Positions 1-6,171 of a stretch of 8,546 bases of DNA are shown piece after piece. This DNA is from Thermoplasmata archaeon (GTDB lineage Archaea; Thermoplasmatota; Thermoplasmata; Lutacidiplasmatales; UBA184): assembly GCA_021848165.1 (NCBI GenBank), contig JAJZMW010000066.1, forward strand, positions 1 through 8,546, given 5' to 3'. The position numbers were made by a program, and so were the translations under genes. Under the pieces are notes generated by a model that was given only the letters and a program-made list of their open reading frames with translations, did no database searches and was not told where the DNA came from. How positions within the stretch are numbered: the stretch's first letter is position 1; each line of letters starts with the position of its first letter.

Positions 1-1
1 G

Positions 2-829
2 GGAGCGACCGTCGTCTGGGAGTCCCCGAAGTTCTGCTTCGGCGTCTTCTTCGGGCCCGAGCCCAAGGGAGCGAGCGCGATCGGCGCCGAGCTCGCCACG
101 GGCGCATCCCGGTACGCGAAGCGCTACGCGATCGAGATGAGCCTGACGACGCCGGCGCTGCCCGTCTACTTCGATTTCGAAGCCGAGTGGTCGCAGGTCA
201 GCGGGATCCCGGGGCTCACCCACTACCCGCGGCCGCTCCCGCGCCGTCCCCGCGGACGTCGGCAACCGCCGGTGTCGTCGCGGTGGCGATCGATCGTCGG
301 AGCCCTCGTTCGGGCGGAGGGTCTCTCCCGGCCCCTCGCGGACCCGTCGGCGCCGGGGATCCTCGAGCGGTTCACGCTCCGCTCCGCGATCCCGCGGGCC
401 CTGGCGAGCGGATGGCTCGACGAGCGGGTCTTCCTGAACCCGCCGGCGCTCCCCCCGTATGAGGAGTGGGCGCTGGGGCAGATCGTCTTCGTCACCGGCC
501 GCCTGCGCCCGGAACGCCGGCCCGAGATCCTGCTCCGCACGCTGATGGTCGGATGCGGGGTCCATCCGTTCCTCTTCGCCACGAACGGCGCCGACCTCCT
601 CCTGGCGACCCTCAGCCCCGCGCCCGCCCCCGCCGCGCCGCACCGAGCGCTCTCCGTCGCCGGGACGTTCGCCCGCTATCTCGAGGGGATCGAGGTCACC
701 CGCGAGGGGACCGCCGGGCTCGCAGCGGTCGTCAACCACCGCTACGAGTCGATCCTCGAGGTCGGAGGCGGTGCGGAGGCGGCCCCCGCACCGGGCGCGC
801 CCGCGCGACGCCTCGCCCTCGCGGTGTGA
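2..829 (+). CDS. Unrecognised protein, 5' end outside window; possible regulator-like fold
   Basis: The frame is open from the left edge, so about 275 residues of a longer protein are visible; the first in-frame ATG (137) is probably internal, because the 45 codons before it read like protein (hydrophobic FCFGVFFGPEP, then GASAIGAELATGASRYAKRY) and share the GC-rich third positions. I do not recognise the family. Around 480-620 a strand (GQIVFVTGRL), a helix (RPEILLRTLMV) and two strands (HPFLFATN, DLLLATLSP) give a beta-alpha-beta-beta order resembling the RAM effector domain of Lrp/AsnC regulators, and the edge segment may hold a similar unit. That is a weak inference; no DNA-binding domain is visible, though one could lie upstream. 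An Arg/Pro-rich linker separates the halves at about residues 76-95. The last 98 nt overlap the convergent SAM hydrolase gene, and the final residues are Ala/Pro-rich and probably unstructured. Confidence 0.6.
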   Translation, partial: GATVVWESPKFCFGVFFGPEPKGASAIGAELATGASRYAKRYAIEMSLTTPALPVYFDFEAEWSQVSGIPGLTHYPRPLPRRPRGRRQPPVSSRWRSIVGALVRAEGLSRPLADPSAPGILERFTLRSAIPRALASGWLDERVFLNPPALPPYEEWALGQIVFVTGRLRPERRPEILLRTLMVGCGVHPFLFATNGADLLLATLSPAPAPAAPHRALSVAGTFARYLEGIEVTREGTAGLAAVVNHRYESILEVGGGAEAAPAPGAPARRLALAV

Positions 830-1643
830 CGGGCCCCGGCACCCACCGAAGCTCCACCGGGGAGCCGCTCGCGAGGCGGTACCGGTCCGCCGCCGACCCG
901 CGGTCGACGGCGATCTCGATCGACCCGAAGCTCGAGCGGAGTAGCCCCCAGCCGCCGGGGCCGAGCGCTTCGTAGCTCGCGACCAGCGGGCCGGCGCGGT
1001 CGCGCAGGCGACCTCCTCGGACGTCCACCGATCGGACCGACCGGGGGATCCAGTCGCTCGGCACGTTGGTGACCGCGTTCCCGAACGGGTCGATGTAGGC
1101 GACGCTCGCCCGGGCCCCGCCCCGGGTCCGGATCGCCGCCCCGAGCGACCCCGGCCGAGGCCGGATCGTCGGCCCGAGAGCGGCGATCGGCCGGCCCCGC
1201 GCGAGAAGCGCCGCGGCGGGGGCGAAGAGGTCCCGTCCGTCGAACGTGGATCCGATCGGCGTGGCCCCGACGCGCGCCCGATCGAGGCGCACCGCCCGAC
1301 GCATCCCGAGCCGGTCGGCGGTCGGCCCGAGGACGCCGTTGTCCGGACCGACCAGCACCGTGCCGCCCGCGCATTCGATCGCGATCGGCGCCCGGGAGGT
1401 GCCGACGCCGGGGTCGACGACGCACACGTGGATCGTCCCGGGCGGGAACCGCTCGGCGATCGAGCGGAGGATCCACGCGGAGGAGCGGACGTCCTGACGG
1501 GGGAGGTCGGCGACGACCGTGAGCACGCGCACGGAAGGGGCGCGGGTCGCGAGGACGCCGACCATCTGGGCCGCGTACGCCGCCCCGATGTCGGCGACGA
1601 TCGTGACCGCCCGGGGTCGCGCGGCGGCCCGCCGCGACGCCAT
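732..1643 (-). CDS. DUF62-family S-adenosylmethionine hydrolase (SAM hydroxide adenosyltransferase)
   Basis: The family hydrolyses S-adenosylmethionine to adenosine and methionine in the cytoplasm and is related to fluorinase and chlorinase. Motifs appear in the usual order: VADIG (16-20, replacing the common TDFG but keeping Asp18), FPPGT (66-70), VVDPGVGTSR (75-84), GPDNGVLG (99-106), STFDGRDLFAPAAA (132-145) and, in the C-terminal domain, DPFGNAVTNV (185-194) and SSFGSIEIA (237-245). Asp77 and Arg84 match two members of the Asp-Arg-His trio described for this family. The third, normally His in STFHGRD, is Asp135 (codon GAC), so activity may be altered. The recognisable domain ends near residue 267; the remaining Arg/Pro-rich tail lies mostly antisense to the end of the convergent gene. 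ATG at 1643 lies 9 nt after the membrane-protein stop, so it is probably the last gene of that operon. The start leaves 12 residues before the first strand. Confidence 0.9.
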   Translation of the reverse strand: MASRRAAARPRAVTIVADIGAAYAAQMVGVLATRAPSVRVLTVVADLPRQDVRSSAWILRSIAERFPPGTIHVCVVDPGVGTSRAPIAIECAGGTVLVGPDNGVLGPTADRLGMRRAVRLDRARVGATPIGSTFDGRDLFAPAAALLARGRPIAALGPTIRPRPGSLGAAIRTRGGARASVAYIDPFGNAVTNVPSDWIPRSVRSVDVRGGRLRDRAGPLVASYEALGPGGWGLLRSSFGSIEIAVDRGSAADRYRLASGSPVELRWVPGPVTPRGRGVARARPVRGPPPHRLRPRGSTRSGG

Positions 1644-1652
1644 CGGCCCCGT

Positions 1653-1985
1653 CTACGACTTCATGATGGCGACCAAGAAGACCCCGACCGCCGCCAAGGC
1701 CCCGATGACCGCCGCGATGATCACGAGGAACGCCTGCCAGAGCAAGGCGCTGAGCTGGTGGGCCGGGCTCGTCCCGTAGGCGTAGTAGAGGAACGCAAAG
1801 AGGATCCCCACGACCAGGCCCACGACGAGGAGGGCGACGCCGATGCCGCGGCTCCGGCCGCTCCCGAAGTACGCCGTAAAGGCGCCGGCGAGCACGAGGA
1901 AGAGGCCGAAGATCAACAGAAGGATGGTGATGAACTGCCAGCCTCCCACGCTCAGCGAACTGTCCGCCCAGATGAATCCGACCAT
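1653..1985 (-). CDS. Small three-helix membrane protein, function unknown
   Basis: A 110-residue hydrophobic protein. Three membrane segments are predicted by eye at about residues 16-40 (starting WQFITILLLIFG), 47-71 (GIGVALLVVGLVVG) and 80-107 (LLWQAFLVIIAAVIG). A short basic loop, GSGRSRG, sits between helices 1 and 2, and the protein ends MKS. There is no signal peptide and no recognisable catalytic motif, so I do not assign a function. The frame extends to 2009, but the ATG at 1985 is preferred because a strong Shine-Dalgarno sequence lies just before it. The gene lies 31 nt after the RAM-domain gene and 9 nt before the SAM hydrolase gene, so the three are probably co-transcribed. Confidence 0.8.
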   Translation of the reverse strand: MVGFIWADSSLSVGGWQFITILLLIFGLFLVLAGAFTAYFGSGRSRGIGVALLVVGLVVGILFAFLYYAYGTSPAHQLSALLWQAFLVIIAAVIGALAAVGVFLVAIMKS

Positions 1986-1991
1986 CGATTG

Positions 1992-1999
1992 CCTCTCCT
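1992..1999 (-). promoter_or_regulatory. Shine-Dalgarno site for the small membrane protein
   Basis: On the minus strand AGGAGAGG sits 6 nt before the ATG at 1985. It selects this start over the upstream in-frame codon at 2009, which has no such element at a suitable distance. Confidence 0.7.
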
Positions 2000-2016
2000 T
2001 TCTCCTCAAACGCCGT

Positions 2017-2250
2017 CTAGAACCGGATCCCCGTGAGGGTCTTCGTATCGATCACGCCCGCCACGCTGCGGATGCGATCCACGACCAGCTGGCCGAGGGC
2101 GTTGAAATCCTCCGCCTCGACCTTGGCGATGAGGTCGTACTCGCCGAACAGCGGGTGGAGCTCCACGATCCCCTTGACGTGCAGGAGCTCGTTGTAGACG
2201 TCGTGCTCCTTCGCGGGCGCGGTGCTGATCAACACAAAGCCGATCGCCAC
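2017..2250 (-). CDS. Stand-alone Lrp/AsnC effector-binding (RAM) domain protein
   Basis: This 77-residue protein consists only of the ligand-binding/oligomerisation domain of Lrp/AsnC regulators, without a helix-turn-helix. The beta-alpha-beta-beta-alpha-beta order is clear: AIGFVLIST (2-10), a helix over EHDVYNELLHV, IVELHPLFGEYDLIAKVEA (28-46), a helix over ALGQLVVDRIRSV, and VIDTKTLTGIRF (66-77). GEYDLIAKV is the typical family core. Such proteins form rings that bind amino acids or similar small molecules and can associate with full-length Lrp proteins. I choose GTG at 2250, not the further-upstream GTG at 2289, because family members begin right at this strand, a GGTGG lies just upstream, and the 2289 codon overlaps the apparent TATA box. 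The gene heads a three-gene operon and is divergent from the MFS transporter, so it may sense that transporter's substrate; this is inference. Confidence 0.9.
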   Translation of the reverse strand: MAIGFVLISTAPAKEHDVYNELLHVKGIVELHPLFGEYDLIAKVEAEDFNALGQLVVDRIRSVAGVIDTKTLTGIRF

Positions 2251-2288
2251 AAGCCACCGGTTCCTGACGGCGCTCCGACAACGGCCCA

Positions 2289-2297
2289 CTTAATAAG
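2289..2297 (-). promoter_or_regulatory. TATA-like box for the RAM/membrane protein/SAM hydrolase operon
   Basis: CTTATTAAG on the minus strand is one of only two AT-rich islands in this intergenic region. Its centre (2293) is 43 nt before the GTG at 2250, which would give a leader of roughly 15-18 nt with the usual archaeal TATA-to-start-site distance of about 25 nt. The element is nearly symmetrical, so it could also be read on the plus strand. Confidence 0.5.
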
Positions 2298-2303
2298 GCT
2301 TGT

Positions 2304-2326
2304 CGAGAAGCGGAGCCGACTTCTCG
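2304..2326. repeat. 7-bp inverted repeat in the divergent intergenic region, candidate operator
   Basis: CGAGAAG (2304-2310) and CTTCTCG (2320-2326) form a perfect inverted repeat with a 9-nt spacer, giving a 16-bp centre-to-centre distance. It lies between the two divergent TATA-like boxes, immediately upstream of the leftward one. Position and symmetry fit an operator for a dimeric regulator. No protein in the window with a visible DNA-binding domain is an obvious partner. Confidence 0.4.
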
Positions 2327-2370
2327 CCGGCGGACCGCGCCGAGCGCGCGTCGCCACTGGAGGCATCCCT

Positions 2371-2378
2371 CCTTAAGC
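2371..2378 (+). promoter_or_regulatory. TATA-like box for the MFS transporter
   Basis: The AT island CCTTAAGC, centred at 2374.5, is about 37 nt before the ATG at 2411. This is close to the spacing at the other promoters in the window and implies a leader of about 11 nt. The box is short and weak compared with the EF-1A promoter. Confidence 0.4.
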
Positions 2379-2410
2379 CACGATCCGGTCGAATCGGGCC
2401 GCAAGGGCCC

Positions 2411-3856
2411 ATGGTGTCGACCCCGCGGAGCTGGACCGAGCGCCTCCTCGCGAGGCGCTGGCTCCTCGGGTTCGTCCCGATCAACGCAGCGACCGCCGGG
2501 TTCGGCGTCGTGCTCCCTCTGATCATCCTCTTCCCGCTGCACGGGACCTGGAGCCAGGTCGCCCTCGCCGCCACGATCTTCAACGCCTCGGTCATCGCCT
2601 CCTCGGTCCTCTGGGGCCACCTCGCGGACCGCTACCCGCGTCGCCGCCTGTTCCTCGTGATCAACTACGCCGGCTACGCCCTGCTCTACCTGTTCATCGT
2701 CCTCTGGCCGTCGATCAACGCCCTCTACGGTCTCTACGCGGTGATCGGTCTGATCGCCCCCGCCGGGGCGAGCGCGTCGACCTTGCTCATCCTCGAGAAG
2801 TTCCCCGAGACCGACCGCGCGAAGGCGTACGCCTCCTTTCAGGAGATGTCGATCCTCGGCAGCATGGGGGGGCTCCTCCTCGGCTACGTCTGGACGACGG
2901 ACGCTCTCGCCCTCTACTCCCTCCTCTACCTCCTCAGCGGGCTCGCGGCGGCGAGCGCCTTCGCCATCTGGTTCGGCGTCTCGGAGGGCCCGCGGCCCGC
3001 GCGGACGACGCAGGTCGCCCGCCATCCCGACAGCCTCGTGGCCCGCGTGCGGCAGTCGGCCGCCTTCCGCATCCCGATCCCGTTCTTCCCGGTCCGTCCG
3101 CGGATCGCGCGCGGGAGCTTCGCCCGGTTCCGAACGTGGGCGACGGAGGAGCTGCGGCACGAGCTCCCCCTCGTCCTCGCGGCGATGTTCCTGTTCAATT
3201 TCTCCGCGAACGTCTTCAACATCTCGCTCACGCCGTATCTCGCGAGCGCCGGGGTCGCCGCCTCGTCGATCTTCCTGATCAACTTCGCGAACAGCGCCGG
3301 GCAAGGGGCCCTGTTCCCGTTCTCCGGGGCGATCAACAACCGCTTCGGGGCCGACCGCCTCGTCCGCGTCTCGACCTACGTACGGAGCCTCTCCTACCTC
3401 GCGACCGCCGGCTTCGCGCTGGCGATCCTCGCCGCCCCCCAGGTCTTCGCGGCGAACGTCGCGAGCTACGCCGTCGCGGGGGTCGCGATCGCCTTCTTCG
3501 CGATCTCGAGCTCGATGATGCTCTTCCGCAGCCTCCACGGTCGGGACTCGGGCCGGATCCTGGGGGTCAACAGCGCCCTCGGCGGCGTCGCGGCGGTCCT
3601 CGGGGCCGCCGTGTCGGGAGCGGTCGCTCTGGTGGGAAGCTTCTCGCTCGTCTTCCTGGTCGCGGCGGGGGCCCTCCTCACCTCGCTCCCGCTCTGGACC
3701 GCCGCGAGCGTCGCGTACGGCCGGCGGCATCCAGGGGCGATCCTCGCGGAGGTCCCGCGCCCCCCCGGACGTTCACGTCGCCCGCCGGAGCCCACGCGGA
3801 CCGACGCGGGCCGGACCGCCGTCGGCGACGCGGTCCCCGCGACGAAAACGGGTTAA
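2411..3856 (+). CDS. Major facilitator superfamily (MFS) transporter
   Basis: A 481-residue polytopic membrane protein of usual MFS length. The signature loop between helices 2 and 3 is visible as GHLADRYPRRR (69-79), matching the G-x-L-a-D-r-x-G-R-k-x motif A except that Pro replaces the second Gly. The N-terminal half has about six membrane segments between residues 17 and 190. A basic cytoplasmic loop of about 60 residues (191-250) follows, then a second six-helix half (251-437) with a weaker motif-A counterpart, GAINNRFGADR (306-316). The tail after about 440 is Pro/Arg-rich and probably disordered. The substrate cannot be told from sequence; drug/metabolite efflux or carboxylate uptake are equally open. 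The frame extends upstream to a TTG at 2300, but the ATG at 2411 begins just before the first helix and fits the TATA-like box. It is divergent from the RAM-domain operon and 36 nt before citrate synthase. Confidence 0.9.
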   Translation: MVSTPRSWTERLLARRWLLGFVPINAATAGFGVVLPLIILFPLHGTWSQVALAATIFNASVIASSVLWGHLADRYPRRRLFLVINYAGYALLYLFIVLWPSINALYGLYAVIGLIAPAGASASTLLILEKFPETDRAKAYASFQEMSILGSMGGLLLGYVWTTDALALYSLLYLLSGLAAASAFAIWFGVSEGPRPARTTQVARHPDSLVARVRQSAAFRIPIPFFPVRPRIARGSFARFRTWATEELRHELPLVLAAMFLFNFSANVFNISLTPYLASAGVAASSIFLINFANSAGQGALFPFSGAINNRFGADRLVRVSTYVRSLSYLATAGFALAILAAPQVFAANVASYAVAGVAIAFFAISSSMMLFRSLHGRDSGRILGVNSALGGVAAVLGAAVSGAVALVGSFSLVFLVAAGALLTSLPLWTAASVAYGRRHPGAILAEVPRPPGRSRRPPEPTRTDAGRTAVGDAVPATKTG

Positions 3857-3857
3857 C
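3843..3857 (+). promoter_or_regulatory. Possible BRE/TATA element for citrate synthase
   Basis: CGAAAACGGGTTAAC combines an A-rich BRE-like segment with a TTAA core centred at 3854.5, 38-39 nt before the ATG at 3893. It overlaps the stop codon of the transporter. If functional, citrate synthase can be transcribed independently with a leader of about 13 nt. The core is short, so the call is tentative. Confidence 0.35.
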
Positions 3858-3892
3858 CTTCGCCCCGTTCGCTCCGCCGGGTCGGAAGTCGC

Positions 3893-5026
3893 ATGGCCGC
3901 CGCATCGAACATCCAGCGAGGGCTCCAGGACGTCGTCGCGCTCGAGTCGCAGATCTGCTTCATCGACGGCAAGGAAGGACGCCTGATCTACCGCGGCTAC
4001 GACATCCGCGAGCTGGCGGCGCAATCGACCTTCGAGGAGGTCGCCTCCTTGCTCTGGTACGGGCGCCTCCCGGGGACGAAGGCGCTCGCGGAACTGCGGC
4101 GCCATCTCGCGTCGCTGCGGGCGCTCCCGCCCGAGCTCCTGCCGATCCTGGACTCCCTGCCGGTCGAAGCGCATCCGATGGACGTCCTGCGGACGGCCGT
4201 GAGCGCCCTCGCCGTGTACGAGCCGTCCGAGGCGCTCGCCGGGCCGAGCTCGATCGGCGGGGCGCAGCGGTTGACCGCGGCGCTTCCCTCGATCCTCGGC
4301 CACTTCCATCGCCGACGGACCGGTCAGCCGGCGCTCGCCGCCCGGCCGGACCTCTCGCACGCCGCCTACCTCCTCTACGCCCTCCTCGGGCGCGATCCGA
4401 CCCCGCTCGACGTCCGGGCGGTCGACGTCGCCCTCATCCTGCACGCCGACCACGAGCTCAACGCCTCGACGTTCGCCGCGCGGGTGGCGGCGAGCACGTT
4501 GAGCGACCTCTACAGCGCGGTGACGAGCGCCATCGGCACGCTCAAGGGACCGCTGCACGGCGGCGCGAACGAGCGGGTGATGGAACTGCTCGACGCGATC
4601 CGGACCCCCGAGCGCGTCGAGGCGGTCGTCCACGACAAGCTCGCCCGCCACGAGCGGATCATGGGATTCGGCCATCGGGTCTACAAGGTCGAGGACCCCC
4701 GGGCGACGATCCTGCGAGAGTGGTCGCGCAAGGTCGGCGAGGAACGCCACGACCTCCACTACTACGAGCTGCTCCGCGCGGTCGAACGGGTCGTGCTCCA
4801 GGAGAAGGGGCTCTACCCGAACGTCGACCTCTACTCGGGGTCGGTGTACACCCTCCTCGGGATCCCCCACGATCTCTTCACGCCGATCTTCGCGGCGAGC
4901 CGCGTCGCGGGATGGACGGCGCACGTCCTCGAGGAGTACCAGGACCTCCGGCTCATTCGGCCGACGGCCGCCTACGTCGGCGCGGTCGACCAGCGCTACG
5001 TACCGATCGCCGAGCGACCGGAGTAG
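3893..5026 (+). CDS. gltA: Citrate synthase
   Basis: Condenses acetyl-CoA with oxaloacetate to citrate, the entry step of the oxidative citric acid cycle, in the cytoplasm. The 377-residue length fits the short archaeal/Gram-positive dimeric type. Motifs are intact: GLQDVVALESQICFIDGKEG (10-29) with YRGYDI (33-38); LHADHELNAS (183-192, substrate-binding His187); GPLHGGAN (219-226, catalytic His222); MGFGHRVYK (257-265, catalytic His261); PNVDLYSG (309-316, catalytic Asp312); and the arginines of ASRVAGW (335-341) and RPTAAYVG (356-363). I recall the Thermoplasma acidophilum enzyme using His222, His262 and Asp317, nearly the same positions. A 2-methylcitrate synthase cannot be excluded by eye, as the two are close relatives, but no other methylcitrate-pathway gene is nearby. 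It follows the MFS gene by 36 nt, with possibly its own promoter. Its last 74 nt overlap antisense the 3' end of the aldolase gene. Confidence 0.95.
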   Translation: MAAASNIQRGLQDVVALESQICFIDGKEGRLIYRGYDIRELAAQSTFEEVASLLWYGRLPGTKALAELRRHLASLRALPPELLPILDSLPVEAHPMDVLRTAVSALAVYEPSEALAGPSSIGGAQRLTAALPSILGHFHRRRTGQPALAARPDLSHAAYLLYALLGRDPTPLDVRAVDVALILHADHELNASTFAARVAASTLSDLYSAVTSAIGTLKGPLHGGANERVMELLDAIRTPERVEAVVHDKLARHERIMGFGHRVYKVEDPRATILREWSRKVGEERHDLHYYELLRAVERVVLQEKGLYPNVDLYSGSVYTLLGIPHDLFTPIFAASRVAGWTAHVLEEYQDLRLIRPTAAYVGAVDQRYVPIAERPE

Positions 5027-5414
5027 CCGGGACGACCCGCCGCACGCTCATCAGCGGGTAGCGCAGATCGGGGCGGTGCGCCAGCCGCGCGCTCACGCGA
5101 ACCCTCCCGTCGGCGAGCTCGAGGTCGACCCGGAGCATCTCCGCCGTGAGGTACCGGTAGGCGAACCGCCCCCGGCCCACCGGCCCTCCGCGTCGGGGGT
5201 CGATCCGCACGCGCGCGCGGAGGACGTACGGCTGGAGGCGGAGGGCGGACTCGATCGCGCGGGCGACCGGCGCCGCGTTGCCGGGGGAGATCGGCAATCC
5301 GAGGTACTGGTGGAAGACGCCCCCCAGCTTCACGCCGGCTTCGAAGATCAGCGCCTCCCGCGCCGTCAGGCGGGCGGCGTGCTCCTCTGCCGGGCCCGGA
5401 CGGCGCGGGCTCAT
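4953..5414 (-). CDS. mptD: Archaeal dihydroneopterin aldolase, MptD/DUF372 family
   Basis: This family converts 7,8-dihydroneopterin to 6-hydroxymethyl-7,8-dihydropterin and glycolaldehyde, an early step to methanopterin- or folate-type C1 carriers. Family features of this 153-residue protein are REALIFEAGVKLGGVFHQY (19-37), the helix VARAIESALRLQPYV (50-64), the strand pair AYRYLTAEMLRVDLEL (85-100), and the closing RYPLMSVRR (118-126). Glu25, His35 and Gln61 fall at positions I recall as functionally important in Methanocaldococcus jannaschii MptD. The conserved domain ends near residue 126; the remaining 27 residues are Arg-rich and antisense to the citrate synthase 3' end. The ATG at 5414 overlaps an out-of-frame TGA at 5411-5413 that becomes the archaetidylserine synthase stop if the upstream G run is one base short, so translational coupling is likely. 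The gene is easily missed because the unbroken synthase frame runs through it to 4996. Confidence 0.85.
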   Translation of the reverse strand: MSPRRPGPAEEHAARLTAREALIFEAGVKLGGVFHQYLGLPISPGNAAPVARAIESALRLQPYVLRARVRIDPRRGGPVGRGRFAYRYLTAEMLRVDLELADGRVRVSARLAHRPDLRYPLMSVRRVVPATPVARRSVRSAGRPRRRRRPSAE

Positions 5415-6171
5415 GGGACGCCGCGGTCGACCGGGGGGGGCGCGGCGCCGGCGGCACGGACCACGGTCCCAGGACGAAGTAGAGGAGGAGGCCGGCCGCC
5501 CAGATCGCCGCCGCGCCGAACGCCACGAGGTAGACGAGGGAGTCGGGGGCCGGGCGGAACTGGAACGGCACCAGCGTCGCGGCCGCCGCGATGCCGGCGA
5601 TGACCATCGGGATCCGCAACGGGTTCCCTCGCCGGATCTTCGGGAACGGCCAGGGGGCGATCATGAGCAGCGCCACGACGACGGCGAGGCCGAGGAAGAG
5701 GAGCGGTTGGACCGCGAAGAACGCCGGGACGTAGAAGGCGACGCCGAGCCACCCGATCGTGAACGCCGCCATCGGCGTCGGGACGCCGAGGAAGTACGGC
5801 CGGCCGTGGTGGAGGAGCGTGAAGCGGACGAGGCGCGCGAGGGCGGTGGCGAGGTAGAGGGCGCCGACCACGAGGGCGGCGAGAGCGTAGCCGTCCCACC
5901 CGCCCTGGTTCGCGTGGTCGGCGATCAGGACCGCGGGGGCCGCGCCGAACGTGATCGCGTCGGCGACGGAATCGGCGATCCGCCCGAAGAGGCGCCCCGG
6001 GCCGCCGGTCCGCCGCGAGAGCAGGCCGTCCAGGCCGTCGAAGCCGATCCCGATCGTGATCAGGAGCATCGCGAAGAGCGGGTTGCCGAGGAGGATGTAG
6101 ACGATCGCCCCGACCCCGACCAGCGCGTTGGCGAGGGTCGCGAGGTTGGCGCCGACCCGCCACGGGTTCAC
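5411..6171 (-). CDS. pssA: Archaetidylserine synthase (CDP-alcohol phosphatidyltransferase family), apparent frameshift near 3' end
   Basis: Transfers an archaeol-phosphate unit from CDP-archaeol to L-serine at the membrane, releasing CMP. The family signature is D45-x2-D48-G49-x2-S-R53-x9-G63-x3-D67-x3-D71; Ser replaces the usual Ala before Arg53 and the spacing before G63 is one residue longer than common. The four Asp residues that bind metal and substrate are present, and TFGAAPA (74-80) and RLVRF (113-117) match serine-type members. About eight membrane helices span residues 8-235. The start is GTG at 6171, whose bases overlap the decarboxylase TGA (GTGA). As sequenced, the frame does not stop at 5411 but continues to TAG at 4996 (391 residues), an abnormally long Arg/Pro-rich tail antiparallel in character to a real protein. 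One extra C in the C-run at 5433-5440 would end the protein at 253 residues with PPPVDRGVP, at TGA 5411-5413. I annotate that repaired end. Confidence 0.85.
5433..5440. other. 8-base G homopolymer at the apparent pssA frameshift
   Basis: A run of eight G (eight C in the sense of pssA). Reading with nine moves pssA into the frame that ends TGA at 5411-5413, overlapping the next start codon as ATGA. This position is a likely base-count error in the assembly, or a slippery site. Confidence 0.7.

Noticed and set aside
2396..2410. GGGCC-GCAAG-GGCCC hairpin directly before the MFS start
   Set aside because: Only a 5-bp GC stem, and the predicted transcription start near 2399 would leave it incompletely transcribed; not enough to call a translational control element.
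2006..3730. Long minus-strand frame of 574 codons opposite the MFS gene
   Set aside because: It is extremely rich in Arg, Glu, Asp and Gly with no hydrophobic core, which is typical of the antisense of a GC-rich membrane-protein gene. It also covers the divergent promoter region and the RAM-domain gene in another frame.
3773..4924. Minus-strand frame of 383 codons opposite citrate synthase
   Set aside because: Charged, low-complexity composition and no motif; the plus-strand citrate synthase motifs explain this DNA.
3136..5061. Plus-strand frame of 641 codons across the MFS/citrate synthase junction
   Set aside because: Arg/Pro/Gly-rich composition without family motifs. It crosses two well-supported genes in a different frame and exists only because stop codons are rare in GC-rich DNA.
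4996..5410. C-terminal 138 residues of the uninterrupted pssA frame
   Set aside because: Low-complexity Arg/Pro/Gly sequence in the same stretch where a different frame encodes a recognisable aldolase; treated as the product of a frame error, not a domain.
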